DNA of 64,000 nt from Io17-Chloro-G2 sp965226915 (GCA_965226915.1 CBDDEJ010000006.1:62001-126000); one strand, 5' to 3'; numbered from the stretch's first letter, positions 17,968 through 27,035 are shown. The notes: a model not told the origin generated them from the letters alone. A program made the numbers and translations.

Positions 17968-18726
17968 TTAACGAAACAAATCCTTGTCCGGGTCGCGCAC
18001 CAGAGCTTGGATGCTGGCGTCCTCCATGGGCTCGTAGGGATATCCCCTGACTATCGCCGCGGGGACTCGCAGGAGTTTGCCGGTGACTAGTTCCGATGTC
18101 GCCGCCAGTTCGTCGGCCACGGCGATGACCGTGGTGTACATCATGTTGCCGTGGACGTCTTCCTGGCCCACGTAGCTTAGCAAAGGATTAATGCCCGCCA
18201 CGCCGATGGCCACGTTGGCGGCCGCGTTGCGCCAGGGGCGCCCAAAGGTGTCGGAAACGATCACCGCCACATCGGCGCCGGCCCTTTCCTTGACGGCTTG
18301 CCGTATCACCCTGGCCGAGGCATCGGAATCCACCGGCAGCAGGCATATCGTGTCGCTGCCTGGGATGTTGGAGGCGTCTATTCCGGCGTTGGCGCAGTTG
18401 AAACCGTGAAAGGTTTCGCTGATGATATTTCCCCGGTCCATGCGCACGATGCGCCGGCTCTCCCGCAGGATCATCTCGGTGTGCCTGGGGTCGCGGCGGT
18501 GGCCTTCGGATGACTGGATGGCCAGGGCCGACGGCTCGATCCCCTCCAGACTTATCACCCTCCCCTCGGCTTTCGAAATCACCTTCTGAGTCACGACCAG
18601 CACATCGCCGGCCTCCAGAGGCGTCCCCTGGGCTTGGCAGGCGTCCACCAGCATCCCGCCCAGGTCATCGTTGTTTTGAATCTCCGGCATACCCTCTATG
18701 CCGATAACTCGCACTTCCGGCGGCAT
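17968..18726 (-). CDS. cofE: coenzyme F420-0:L-glutamate ligase
   Basis: A 252-residue CofE-type enzyme that adds L-glutamate to F420-0 with GTP. Family segments visible are VLVVTQKVISKAEGR, HRRDPRHTEMILRESRRIVR, IPGSDTICLLPVDSD, and VIVSDTFGRPWRNAAANVAIGVAG. Its presence implies that the organism makes coenzyme F420. That fits the LLM-class oxidoreductase at 50429, which may use F420 or FMN. The C-terminal FMN/nitroreductase-like extension of mycobacterial FbiB is absent. Confidence 0.93.
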   Translation of the reverse strand: MPPEVRVIGIEGMPEIQNNDDLGGMLVDACQAQGTPLEAGDVLVVTQKVISKAEGRVISLEGIEPSALAIQSSEGHRRDPRHTEMILRESRRIVRMDRGNIISETFHGFNCANAGIDASNIPGSDTICLLPVDSDASARVIRQAVKERAGADVAVIVSDTFGRPWRNAAANVAIGVAGINPLLSYVGQEDVHGNMMYTTVIAVADELAATSELVTGKLLRVPAAIVRGYPYEPMEDASIQALVRDPDKDLFR

Positions 18727-18802
18727 GGCTTATTACCTCTTTTTATTAGCAATTGCTTCACGCGATTATTGCCAATACGTTCAGCACAGTCAATCCCAGC
18801 TT

Positions 18803-19405
18803 CTAGCGGAGCAAGGATGCTCCGGAGGCGATGGCCTGTTTCCATGCCGCTGTATCCACTATTTCCAGCAACTTAATAAGAGATACTGGAGGAGAGTCAT
18901 CTTGCAATGCCAAGCTCCACCAGCCCACTGAGTGCCATTGGCCCAACTTGAAACCCACGTCCCTATAAACACCCACGGGCTGGAACCCCAGGTTTTCGTG
19001 GAGGGCCACGCTGGCGGTGTTAGGCAACGTGATGCCGGCATAGGCGTTGTAAAACCCTTGCAGCCGGAGGCATTTGATGAGGGAAGTGTATAACGCCCGG
19101 CCAACTCCAGACCGGTGTTGACTCTCAGCGACGTAAACGGAAACTTCCACCGACCACTGGTAGGCCTCCCTCGAACGGTGCCTGGAACGGTGCCTGCTGG
19201 CGTAAGCATATCCGACAACCCTACCTTCCGACTCGCAAACCAGCCAAGGCCCGACATCGAGGTATTCCGCGACCCGATTTTCAAACTCGCACACGGTTGG
19301 GAGTTCCAACTCGAATGAAATAGCCGTGTCCCTAATGATGGGCGCGTAGATGCCCAGCATCTGCTCTGCGTCTTCTTTCCTCGCCAGCAGGATGGATTTT
19401 GTCAT
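18803..19405 (-). CDS. GNAT acetyltransferase, phosphinothricin acetyltransferase-like
   Basis: A ~200-residue GNAT protein. The acetyl-CoA-binding segment is HRSGVGRALYTSLIKCL (Q/RxxGxG/A-like); ITLPNTASVALHENLGFQPVGVYRDVGFKLG and WHSVGWW are typical of PAT/Bar and MnaT relatives that acetylate phosphinothricin or methionine sulfoximine-like amino groups. ATG 19405 is preceded by GGAAGAAGAAA, whose first bases touch the end of the 179-bp repeat, so the repeat may supply or disrupt this promoter. Confidence 0.85.
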   Translation of the reverse strand: MTKSILLARKEDAEQMLGIYAPIIRDTAISFELELPTVCEFENRVAEYLDVGPWLVCESEGRVVGYAYASRHRSRHRSREAYQWSVEVSVYVAESQHRSGVGRALYTSLIKCLRLQGFYNAYAGITLPNTASVALHENLGFQPVGVYRDVGFKLGQWHSVGWWSLALQDDSPPVSLIKLLEIVDTAAWKQAIASGASLLR

Positions 19406-19415
19406 TTTCTTCTTC

Positions 19416-19594
19416 CTAGAAACTCGGACGGAAACCCCGATTCTCCCCAAGTCGTCGTTTTCTTAGCGACGATTGTCGATGTAACAGTGGGTTATTGAAC
19501 CGTATTACAGACACTATCATGCCACATAAGACTATAATACGTCTGTCTGGCGTAGCGCGAAACCCGGCCAATGGCTTTCCGGCCAGACCTCTAG
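19416..19594 (-). repeat. 179-bp CTAG-ended MITE-like repeat, copy 1
   Basis: One of five copies (others at 35023, 47570, 54461, 61512), all exactly 179 bp, starting and ending in CTAG. The ends form an imperfect inverted repeat (CTAGAGGTCTGGCCGGAAAG against CTAGAAACTCGGACGGAAAC, with 14-15 of 22 positions matching). It codes for no plausible protein. This copy lies 10 bp upstream of the start codon of the acetyltransferase gene. Confidence 0.9.
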
Positions 19595-19703
19595 AGGACC
19601 ACCAATGGCTCAAGGCCAAGTATAGTCCGCCTGGCGCCCCTATGCTAGAATTCAACAACGTATTAAACAGGGGCCAATGCTAGCGCAGAAAGAGGAAATC
19701 ATA

Positions 19704-20288
19704 GTGACGTCTTCATCGTCATCGTTTAGAAAAAGGGTTTACACCAAGTTTGGGGACAAGGGGGAGACCAGCCTGCTCTACGGCGGGAGGATCTCTAAGA
19801 ATAATCCCCACACCGAGGCCTACGGCATCACCGACGAGGCTGTTTCGGCCATGGGGCTGGGCCGGGCCACCACCGACGACCAGCGGGTAAAAGACATTCT
19901 GCGGGACCTGCAACGGGAGCTTTTCACCATCGCCGCCGAGTTGGCCACCGACCCCGACAAATACGAGCTGTTCCAGCAGCATTTCGCGCCGGTGACCGAA
20001 TCCATGGTGGAGAATCTGGAAACGACCATCGATTCCTTGGAAGAGGAATTTACCATGCCTACCGTGTTCGTGCTGCCCGGCGGATCGCCGGCGTCGTCCG
20101 CCATCGACATGGCCCGAACCATCATCCGCACGGCCGAACGCCGCGTGGTGGCTCTAGCGGAGGCTAATCTCCTGACCAACGGCCTGATCACCGCCTACCT
20201 GAACCGTCTGGGCGACCTGCTGTTTGTCTTGGCCCGGTACCAGGACCGAGAATTGCCCATCGAACGCGCCACCGGCGACCGGAGCTAA
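19704..20288 (+). CDS. PduO-type ATP:cob(I)alamin adenosyltransferase
   Basis: A ~194-residue PduO-family enzyme that makes adenosylcobalamin. VYTKFGDKGETSLLYGG is the ATP-binding N-terminal motif; FVLPGGSPASSAIDMARTIIRTAERRVVAL carries the conserved RxxxRRAER-like helix; LNRLGDLLFVLARY closes the family pattern. GTG 19704, with GAGGAA six bases upstream, is preferred over the ATG at 19677. It is followed by hisH after 5 bp, an unusual pairing that may only reflect co-transcription. Confidence 0.9.
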   Translation: MTSSSSSFRKRVYTKFGDKGETSLLYGGRISKNNPHTEAYGITDEAVSAMGLGRATTDDQRVKDILRDLQRELFTIAAELATDPDKYELFQQHFAPVTESMVENLETTIDSLEEEFTMPTVFVLPGGSPASSAIDMARTIIRTAERRVVALAEANLLTNGLITAYLNRLGDLLFVLARYQDRELPIERATGDRS

Positions 20289-20293
20289 CCGCA

Positions 20294-20980
20294 GTGCCTG
20301 GCGCCCCCACCATCGCTGTCATCGACTACGAATCGGGCAACCTGCGCAGCGTGGCCAAGGCGCTGGAAAACGAGGGCGTGTCCCCTGTGGTCACCAGCGA
20401 CCCGGCTGTCATCGCCAAGGCCGATGCCCTGATCCTGCCGGGAGTGGGCTCGGGACCGGCTGCAATGGCGGCCTTGGAAAAGCGGGCGCTGGTCCAGCCG
20501 ATCAGAGATTACGCCAAATCTGGCAGGCCATTCTTGGGGGTCTGTCTGGGCCTGCAGCTCTTCTTGGAACGCACCGAAGAGGGCGACGCTCCCTGCTTGG
20601 GCATCGTCAAGGGTCGAGTCAAGCGGCTGCCCGATGGGTTGCCCCAAGGCATGAAGATTCCCCACATGGGTTGGAACAGCGTTCATCTTCAAGCACACGA
20701 TGTTGATGACGCCCGGCACCCCGTTTTGGAAGGCTTGGACCAGGATAGTTATTTCTACTTTGTCCACAGTTATTACGCCCAGCCGGATGACTCAACATCT
20801 GTGGCGGGTAGCACCGACTATGGTGTGACGTTCTGCAGCATCTTGGCCAAAGACAATCTGGTGGCCACCCAGTTCCACCCGGAAAAAAGCGGCGCCGCTG
20901 GCCTGCGCATCTATCAAAACTTCGTGGCGATGGCGGGGAAGCGGTCAGCAATCAGCAATCGGCAATCAGCAGGCGCCTGA
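20294..20980 (+). CDS. hisH: imidazole glycerol phosphate synthase, glutaminase subunit
   Basis: A 228-residue class I glutamine amidotransferase. The nucleophile Cys is in GVCLGLQLFLE, and the His/Glu pair is in QFHPEKSG near residue ~195. It supplies ammonia to HisF in histidine synthesis; hisF is not in the window. GTG start at 20294, five bases after the pduO stop. The C-terminal tail contains a short repetitive stretch (CAGCAATCGGCAATCAGC), non-native in look, after the last conserved residue. Confidence 0.93.
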   Translation: MPGAPTIAVIDYESGNLRSVAKALENEGVSPVVTSDPAVIAKADALILPGVGSGPAAMAALEKRALVQPIRDYAKSGRPFLGVCLGLQLFLERTEEGDAPCLGIVKGRVKRLPDGLPQGMKIPHMGWNSVHLQAHDVDDARHPVLEGLDQDSYFYFVHSYYAQPDDSTSVAGSTDYGVTFCSILAKDNLVATQFHPEKSGAAGLRIYQNFVAMAGKRSAISNRQSAGA

Positions 20981-20983
20981 TCA

Positions 20984-21703
20984 ATGGAGATCATCCCTTC
21001 CATTGACCTGAAATCCGGCCGTTGCGTCCGGCTTTTCCAGGGAGACTTTCAACGGGAGACAGTCTTTTCCAACGATCCAGTCTCGATGGCGTTGCAATGG
21101 CAGAATCAAGGCGCAGTCAGGCTGCATCTGGTTGACCTGGACGGCGCGGCTCAGGGCGCCCCCGCAAATAAAGGAGCCATCTCCGAGATCCTTGACACCC
21201 TGTCTATACCGGTGCAGATCGGCGGCGGCATCCGGTCGTTGGCCACCGCCGAGGCTTTGATACAACTGGGCGCCGACCGGGTGGTCTTAGGCACGGCGGC
21301 AGTGGAAGACCCCGATCTGGTCCGCGCGTTATGCGCCGGCCAGGGCAGCGAAAAAGTGGTGGTTGCCGTGGACGCCCGGGATGGCAAGGTGGCGACCCGG
21401 GGTTGGACCGAGGACACCTCTATCGAAGTGCTGGACTTGGTCAATCAGATGGCGGATTTGGGCGTCACCCGGCTGCTGTACACCGACATTTCCCGCGATG
21501 GGACGCTGACCCAGCCCAATTACCAGGCCAACCAGAATCTGGCCGAAAAGTCGGGCATGGCCGTCCTGGCGTCGGGTGGTATCGCCGCGCTGGAACACGT
21601 GACCAGGCTCAAGGAAACGGGTGTTGAAGGGGCGATTTTAGGAACAGCCCTTTACACTGGGGCGGTGGACCTCTCCCAGGCCATCGAGGCTGCTAAGGGT
21701 TAG
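20984..21703 (+). CDS. hisA: phosphoribosylformimino-AICAR-phosphate isomerase
   Basis: A 239-residue (beta/alpha)8 barrel isomerase of histidine synthesis. The N-terminal catalytic Asp is in IPSIDLKSGRCVRL, the phosphate loops are IGGGIRS and ASGGIA, and the second Asp is in LYTDISRDGTL. ATG 20984 begins 3 bp after the hisH stop, so the two are translationally coupled. Histidine genes here are only hisH-hisA. Confidence 0.95.
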   Translation: MEIIPSIDLKSGRCVRLFQGDFQRETVFSNDPVSMALQWQNQGAVRLHLVDLDGAAQGAPANKGAISEILDTLSIPVQIGGGIRSLATAEALIQLGADRVVLGTAAVEDPDLVRALCAGQGSEKVVVAVDARDGKVATRGWTEDTSIEVLDLVNQMADLGVTRLLYTDISRDGTLTQPNYQANQNLAEKSGMAVLASGGIAALEHVTRLKETGVEGAILGTALYTGAVDLSQAIEAAKG

Positions 21704-21741
21704 AGGCTAGGCGCCGGGCAAGGCTATGGCTGATCCTTGAA

Positions 21742-22341
21742 TCAGTCGCCCGGAGCTTCGGCCGGGTTGGTGGGGGTTCCTGTTTCCCGGTAAGACCAAC
21801 GGGCGTCCAAAATTCGCTTGGCGTTGTTCAGCCAATCTTCCCGCAGGACTTCCATCAGGAGAAAGTCGTGGGACATACGCCGCACCGGCCGCACCGTGTT
21901 GAACCCGCATTTATTGAAGCAACGCTGGGCCCGTTCGTTCCATTCCAGTGTGTGCAGATAAACCCTTTTTAGCTCCCGTACCGAGAACATGTACTCCAAC
22001 AGAGTTGTCACTGCATCGTAGCCAAAGGCGTTGCCCCAATAATCCCTGTCTCCAATGACAATCCCCAACTCGGCTTCCATGTTGACACTGTCCAAGTCGT
22101 AATACATGCAGTTGCCAATGAATTTACCTTCAAAGGTCTCCGCGGCAAAATGGTGGGAACCGGGGGTTGGGAATTTTAGTTGGTCCTGAAAAATCTTCAG
22201 GTAACGGTCGTAGGCCATGGTCAGGGGATAGGCGGCGTCAAGACGGGCAAGCTCTGGGTCGCTGCGCCAAATATAATCCTGTTCGGCGTCTTCCAAACGT
22301 TTTTCCCGCAGGATTAGACGGGCGCCGCGCAATTCGACCAT
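21742..22341 (-). CDS. GNAT acetyltransferase, RimJ/RimL-like
   Basis: A 199-residue GNAT protein. RLILREKRLEDAEQDY is the usual N-terminal strand-helix; ELGIVIGDRDYWGNAFGYDAVTTLLEYMF is the acetyl-CoA segment of the RimJ/RimL branch; RVYLHTLEWNERAQRCFNKCGF follows. It probably acetylates an N-terminus or small amine. The stop codon of the NUDIX gene overlaps the beginning of this gene closely (1-bp gap), so the two form an operon. Confidence 0.88.
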   Translation of the reverse strand: MVELRGARLILREKRLEDAEQDYIWRSDPELARLDAAYPLTMAYDRYLKIFQDQLKFPTPGSHHFAAETFEGKFIGNCMYYDLDSVNMEAELGIVIGDRDYWGNAFGYDAVTTLLEYMFSVRELKRVYLHTLEWNERAQRCFNKCGFNTVRPVRRMSHDFLLMEVLREDWLNNAKRILDARWSYRETGTPTNPAEAPGD

Positions 22342-22342
22342 T

Positions 22343-22849
22343 CTAGCTCTTCACTTCGGATCTGGGAATCAGGACTAGCGCTTTACGAAGGACTTCAGCC
22401 TCGTTGGGGTAACCCACTGTTTCCAAAGCCTCTTCGTATGGGAACCACTCTACAACGTCGAATTCGGGATCATGTTGGTCGGTGTTCCCGCCCTGGGTAA
22501 CCATCAAGTAGAAATGAACTGTCTTATGGAACCGGACCTTACTTCCCCTTTCAGTGAACCAATATTCGATGCTGCCTATGGGGGCGTTGATCTCCACTTC
22601 CAACCCAGTCTCTTCCTGGACTTCTCTTAGCGCGGTTTCCTCTAGGGTTTCCCCTGCATCTGGCGTTCCTTTGGCCAAACTCCACCGGATGTTTCGGTTG
22701 GAACCGGCGCCTTCTGATCCGGTTCTGCCTGCCTGGGAAGGCAGATGTCTACCGCAAAGTACGGCTTCTATTCCGCCATTCACCCGCCTGTAGACCACGC
22801 CTCCAGCCGAGACTAGTCTCTCCACTCGAGACTTGGCCTCATTACCCAT
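22343..22849 (-). CDS. NUDIX hydrolase
   Basis: A 168-residue NUDIX hydrolase. The box reads GTPDAGETLEETALREVQEE followed by TGLE, fitting GX5EX7REUXEEXGU with all metal-binding glutamates. SAGGVVYRR and the LAKG just before the box resemble Ap4A/diadenosine-type NUDIX enzymes, but substrate prediction is weak. ATG 22849 follows GGGGGAG. Confidence 0.9.
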   Translation of the reverse strand: MGNEAKSRVERLVSAGGVVYRRVNGGIEAVLCGRHLPSQAGRTGSEGAGSNRNIRWSLAKGTPDAGETLEETALREVQEETGLEVEINAPIGSIEYWFTERGSKVRFHKTVHFYLMVTQGGNTDQHDPEFDVVEWFPYEEALETVGYPNEAEVLRKALVLIPRSEVKS

Positions 22850-22879
22850 CAAACTCCCCCCACCCCATGAGCTTGGCGA

Positions 22880-23206
22880 CTACACATTAGCCCCATTGTA
22901 CGGGCGCTCGTTTGAGTCAGTCAAGAATCTCGCCGGCGGCGGAGCGCCGCCGCCGATGGCCGGAACGAAGTGCACTTCGCTATCTTCGCGTAATTTTTCC
23001 AACAAGCCCAACCGGGCGACTTCCCCATCTATGGCCACGGCTAAGTTCGACCTAAGCTGCCCTTCTTCGAGCAACCGGGATTTCATGCCAGGATAGAGCA
23101 TGTCGAGGCCATCGATTGCTTGACGCAAATTGGCGGCCTCGATTTTCACTTGTCTGACGCCGCCGCTCAATGCCAAGAGCATGGTTGGAATGAAGACAAT
23201 GGGCAT
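22880..23206 (-). CDS. MoaD/ThiS family ubiquitin-like protein with C-terminal extension
   Basis: A 108-residue beta-grasp protein. IPTMLLALSGG, ANLRQAIDGLDMLYPG and LAVAIDGEVARLGLLEKLREDSEVHFVPAIGGG match the MoaD/ThiS sulfur-carrier pattern. Normally the di-glycine is the very C-terminus and becomes a thiocarboxylate; here GGG is followed by ~21 more residues. Either it is processed, or a frameshift has extended it, or it is not a sulfur donor. It sits next to the molybdenum hydroxylase operon, which fits a link to molybdopterin. Confidence 0.7.
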   Translation of the reverse strand: MPIVFIPTMLLALSGGVRQVKIEAANLRQAIDGLDMLYPGMKSRLLEEGQLRSNLAVAIDGEVARLGLLEKLREDSEVHFVPAIGGGAPPPARFLTDSNERPYNGANV

Positions 23207-23299
23207 GATCTACCTGGCCATGGCCCGGTTTGAAGTCTAAGTTAATGCGAGGGCCAGAACGGATTGTCTAAGGGGTACGGCCTGCCAAACCAAAGGTGG

Positions 23300-23360
23300 T
23301 TCGACAAGCTCACCATGAGCGGAGGTTGTTGGTTTAGGCCGCTCATGCTGAGCTTGTCGA
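23300..23360. repeat. TTCGACAAGCTCA inverted repeat, copy 2
   Basis: TTCGACAAGCTCA at 23300-23312 pairs with TGAGCTTGTCGA at 23349-23360; a second pair (CATGAGCGG / CCGCTCATG) nests inside, so the whole can fold into a long hairpin. The outer 12-13-mer is identical to that at 1949-2039. It lies 19 bp past the end of the molybdenum subunit gene. Confidence 0.8.
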
Positions 23361-23378
23361 GGGATTGTCCATGGAATA

Positions 23379-25655
23379 CTACTTCCCGTTCTCCCACAAG
23401 GCTTCAAGTATCTTGCCGGGGCTCATGGGAAGGCTCTCCATGCGCAGGCCGGTGGCTTGATGGATGGCGTTGGAAATGGCGGCCATGGGAGGAACTATGG
23501 GCACTTCGCCCACTCCCTTGACGCCGTAGGGATGACCAGGGTTGGCGACCTCGACGATTACCGTGTCAATCATGGGCAGGTCCAAACTCGTAGGCATACG
23601 GTAATCCAAGAAGCTGGAGTTCATCATTTGGCCCTGGTCGTTGAAGAAATACTCCTCGTTCAACGCCCAACCAATGCCCTGCACCACGCCCCCCTGCATC
23701 TGGCCTTCAACGTAGCTAGGATGCACCGCTTTGCCGGCGTCTTGAACGGCCGTATAGCGGAGTATGTCCACCTTGCCGGTTTCCTCATCGACTTCTACGT
23801 CCACCATATGCACCGCGTAGCCGTTGCCCTCGCCAGACGGGTCCACGTTGGAGCGGCCGGTGATGCCGCCGCCGGTGGAACCCAGTTGGTTGGCCAGGTC
23901 TTTAAAGCTCATCTGTAGCTCTGGGTCTGAACGGTGGCGGATGGACCCATCGGCGTATTCCACATTCTCCGCCGGTGTGTCCCATATCTGGGCTGCCCGC
24001 TGCACCATCTGGTCGATTACGTCTTCGGCCGCCCCGATCGCCGCTAGACCGGTGGCGAAGGATGTGCGGCTTCCACCGGTGACGAAGGTGAAGCCTATGG
24101 AATCTGTGTCCACCACCGTGGGATGGACATCTTCATAGGCGATGCCCAGGGTTTCGGCGGTTTGTTGGGCGATGGACGCCCGGGTGCCGCCGATGTCAAC
24201 CGACCCCATCAGCAAGCTGATGGTCCCGTCGTATTGGACGGTCATAGTCACACTGGACTGGAACCCCCGGTTCATCCAAAAACCGCAGGCCACGCCTCGG
24301 CCCCGGCTTTTACCTTTGGGAGCAGTTTTGTAATGGTTGTGGGATTTGGCGGCTTCCAGGCATTCGACCAATCCGATCTTACGAGCCACCGGCCCTTCTA
24401 TCCTCCTAGTGCCCTCTTTGGCCGCGTTCTTGATCCTGACCTCCAAGGGGTCCAGGGAGAGCTTTTCGCAAATCTCGTCGATCACCGACTCCACGGCGAA
24501 AGCGGCCTGGGGTGAGCCAGGCGCCCGGTAAGCCGATGTCTTGGGTTTGTTGACTAGTACGTCATAACCTTCGACGCGGCCGTTTTCCAGGTCGTAACAT
24601 GAAAGCGCGCACGATGTGCCCGCCATAACCGGAGAACCCGGATATGCGCCGGCCTCGTAGGCAAGGGTGACGTGAGCGGCGGTGATCCTTCCGTCTTTAG
24701 CCGCGCCCATCTTTACCTTCATCCAGCTTCCTGGAGCAGGGCCAGAGGCCTCGAAAACCTCCTGACGGGTCATGACCATTTTCACCGGCTGGCTGCATTT
24801 TCGGGAGAGCAGCGCGCATGGCGTTTCCAGGTAGGAAGAGATCTTGCCGCCGAATCCGCCGCCAATCTCAGTGGGAATCACTTTGATCTGGGACACTGGG
24901 CAGCGCAGAACGTCGGCAATGCTATTACGAATCATGAAACTGCCCTGGGTGCTGCACCAGATGGTTAGTTTACCGTCGGCGTTCCAAAAGGCGGTGGAAT
25001 TTTGGGGCTCTATGTAGCCCTGGTGCACCATCTCCGTATGGAATTCCCGCTCCACCACCAGGTCCGCATCGCCAAAACCCTGCTCTATATCGCCTTTATC
25101 GAAATATAGGTGGGCGGCGACGTTGCTGGGTTTCTCGGAAACTTCTCCCAGGTAGGAGGTGTGGAGGTCGTCATGAAGGAGTTCCGAGCCTTCCTTCATC
25201 CCATCCTGGACATTCATCACGGCCGGAAGTTGTTGGTACTCGACCTTTATCAGCCGGGCCGCTTCTTCCGCCACGTGGGGGTTGACTGCGGCGACGGCCG
25301 CCACCGGTTGACCTTTGAATAGGACTTTGTCACTGGCCATGATGAGGTCGGTGGCGAACTTCAGCCTCTGATAGCCGCTTCCCAATTCGTCCTTTCCCAG
25401 TTTGGCAAAAGGGAAATCCGCGGCGGTGAGCACCGCCGTCACCCCTGGGAGGGCTTCCGCCTGGCTGGTGTCGATGGAGACGATCTTGGCGTGGGCGTGG
25501 GGGCTGCGCAGTATCTTGCCGTGCAGCAGCCCCGCTGGGTAAACGTCAGCTCCGTATTGGGCGCGCCCGGTGACTTTATCTATGCCGTCGGGCCGGATTG
25601 GGCGTTTCCCGACTACCCGGTATTCGACATCCGAGAGGACTTGGTTCGACGTCAC
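23379..25655 (-). CDS. xanthine dehydrogenase-family molybdenum-binding subunit
   Basis: A 758-residue large subunit of a molybdenum hydroxylase. It begins VGKRPIRPDGIDKVTGRAQYGADV, then has GGGFGGKISSYLE (Mo-pterin contact), AYRAPGSPQAAFAVE and a late GVKGVGEVPIVPP with the catalytic Glu. AYRAPG instead of AYRGFG argues against a true xanthine dehydrogenase; carbon monoxide, aldehyde, nicotinate or other heterocycle hydroxylases are possible. With the FAD and 2Fe-2S genes upstream it makes a three-subunit cytosolic enzyme. Confidence 0.92.
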   Translation of the reverse strand: MTSNQVLSDVEYRVVGKRPIRPDGIDKVTGRAQYGADVYPAGLLHGKILRSPHAHAKIVSIDTSQAEALPGVTAVLTAADFPFAKLGKDELGSGYQRLKFATDLIMASDKVLFKGQPVAAVAAVNPHVAEEAARLIKVEYQQLPAVMNVQDGMKEGSELLHDDLHTSYLGEVSEKPSNVAAHLYFDKGDIEQGFGDADLVVEREFHTEMVHQGYIEPQNSTAFWNADGKLTIWCSTQGSFMIRNSIADVLRCPVSQIKVIPTEIGGGFGGKISSYLETPCALLSRKCSQPVKMVMTRQEVFEASGPAPGSWMKVKMGAAKDGRITAAHVTLAYEAGAYPGSPVMAGTSCALSCYDLENGRVEGYDVLVNKPKTSAYRAPGSPQAAFAVESVIDEICEKLSLDPLEVRIKNAAKEGTRRIEGPVARKIGLVECLEAAKSHNHYKTAPKGKSRGRGVACGFWMNRGFQSSVTMTVQYDGTISLLMGSVDIGGTRASIAQQTAETLGIAYEDVHPTVVDTDSIGFTFVTGGSRTSFATGLAAIGAAEDVIDQMVQRAAQIWDTPAENVEYADGSIRHRSDPELQMSFKDLANQLGSTGGGITGRSNVDPSGEGNGYAVHMVDVEVDEETGKVDILRYTAVQDAGKAVHPSYVEGQMQGGVVQGIGWALNEEYFFNDQGQMMNSSFLDYRMPTSLDLPMIDTVIVEVANPGHPYGVKGVGEVPIVPPMAAISNAIHQATGLRMESLPMSPGKILEALWENGK

Positions 25656-25683
25656 GACTAATCACCTCATGTGTAATACGGAT

Positions 25684-26157
25684 TTATTTGGACAGTTTTT
25701 CGGCCTCTAACACCGCTCTGATAATCTTATCGTAGCCGGTGCAACGGCACAGATTTCCCGCCAACCAATGGCGTATCCTGGCCTCGTCGGCGTCGGGCTC
25801 CTGGTCTAGAAGGCCTTTGGAAGCCACGATGAACCCCGGAGTACATATACCGCACTGCAGCGCCGCCTGTTCCAAGAAAGCCTGCTGTATGGGATGAAGG
25901 CCGTCGGCCGTGGCCAAGCCCTCAATGGTGGTTATCTCGGAGCCTTGGGTCTCCACCGCCAACACCAGGCAGGAATCGACGATGCGGCCGTCGAGTATCA
26001 CCGTGCAGGCGCCGCAGTTGCCGTCGTTGCATCCTTCTTTGGTGCCGGTTTTGCCCAGAACGTCCCTCAGGACCTCAAGAAGACTCTGGCGGGGCTCCGC
26101 TAGAAAATCGGTCTGAACACCATTAATGGTGGTTTGTACGTGGACTAGTCCGGGCAT
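25684..26157 (-). CDS. 2Fe-2S subunit of molybdenum hydroxylase
   Basis: A 157-residue subunit with two [2Fe-2S] centres. The plant-type centre is EGCNDGNCGACTVILDG with another Cys in VDSCLVLA; the second uses CGICTPGFI and NLCRCTGYDKI. It passes electrons from the molybdenum centre (gene downstream) to FAD (gene upstream). The ATG at 26157 is two bases before the stop of the FAD subunit gene at 26160. Length and motifs are complete. Confidence 0.95.
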   Translation of the reverse strand: MPGLVHVQTTINGVQTDFLAEPRQSLLEVLRDVLGKTGTKEGCNDGNCGACTVILDGRIVDSCLVLAVETQGSEITTIEGLATADGLHPIQQAFLEQAALQCGICTPGFIVASKGLLDQEPDADEARIRHWLAGNLCRCTGYDKIIRAVLEAEKLSK

Positions 26158-26159
26158 GT

Positions 26160-27035
26160 TTATCCTCCCCTGGCTCTTTCGACAGCGATGTTCAGCGTGC
26201 GGCGGGTCAAGACGCCCACCAGGTGGATCCGTTGCCGGATGCTGCCGCGCATGTCGCTGATGGGTTTGGCATCGGCCATAGCCTTTTCCGATGCCTCTTG
26301 AATTGACGCTTCAGATACCGGTTTCCCGGCCAGGCTGTCGCCGGCGTCCTTGGCGAACACCGGAGTCGGGGCCACGGATGCGAGAGAGATGCGGGCTGAG
26401 ACAAAATTTTGGCCCGACGCATCTAGCACCACCGAAGTACCCACACCGGCCACGGCGATGTCCATTTCGTTTCTGGGGATGAACCTGAGATAGCTGGCCC
26501 CGGAATGGGCCACAGGCGCCGGCATGGTGATGGATACTAGAATCTCACCCGCCTGTAGAACACTCTGCCCAGGTCCAGTGCAGAACTCTTCCGCGGGCAC
26601 GTCTCTGTTGCCGTTTGGCCCAACTAAATGGGCGACGCCACCGAGGGCTATGATCGCGGGAATGGAATCGCCGCTGGGAGCGGCGTTGCAAAGGTTGCCG
26701 CCGATGCTGGCCCGGCCCTGGATCTGTATCCCGCCAATCAACGACGCGCAGTCGATGAGGCCCGGATAAGCCGATGCGATCTCCTCGTTTTGGTAGATCT
26801 TGTAGCATGGGACCGCAGCGCCAACGGTTAATCCGTTTTGGGCGCTGTAGCTCAGTTCGTTAAGCTCGGGAATTCCCTTGGCGTCTACAACGAGATCCAG
26901 ACTACGGCGTCCGCCCCTCAGTTGCACGATGATGTCGGTGCCGCCTGCCATCATCCTGGCCCGGTCCCCTTTTGACGCCATTAACTTGACTGCTTCGTCA
27001 ATGGTTTTAGGTGTTGCGAAATCAATTGCTTCCAA
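26160..27035 (-). CDS. FAD-binding subunit of molybdenum hydroxylase
   Basis: A 291-residue FAD subunit of the CoxM/XdhB type. MMAGGTDIIVQLRGG and the IGGIQIQGRASIGGNLCNAAPSGD segment contact FAD; RKxx-like LRFIPRNEMDIAVAGV follows. It is the first gene of the three-gene operon (FAD, FeS, Mo). GGAGGTGGCC precedes ATG 27035. The electron acceptor is not known. Confidence 0.93.
   Translation of the reverse strand: MEAIDFATPKTIDEAVKLMASKGDRARMMAGGTDIIVQLRGGRRSLDLVVDAKGIPELNELSYSAQNGLTVGAAVPCYKIYQNEEIASAYPGLIDCASLIGGIQIQGRASIGGNLCNAAPSGDSIPAIIALGGVAHLVGPNGNRDVPAEEFCTGPGQSVLQAGEILVSITMPAPVAHSGASYLRFIPRNEMDIAVAGVGTSVVLDASGQNFVSARISLASVAPTPVFAKDAGDSLAGKPVSEASIQEASEKAMADAKPISDMRGSIRQRIHLVGVLTRRTLNIAVERARGG

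Noticed and set aside
19495..19683. Repeated small frame (MNRITDTIMPHKTII...)
   Set aside because: It is part of the 179-bp repeat and appears in every copy; no ribosome site and no plausible protein.
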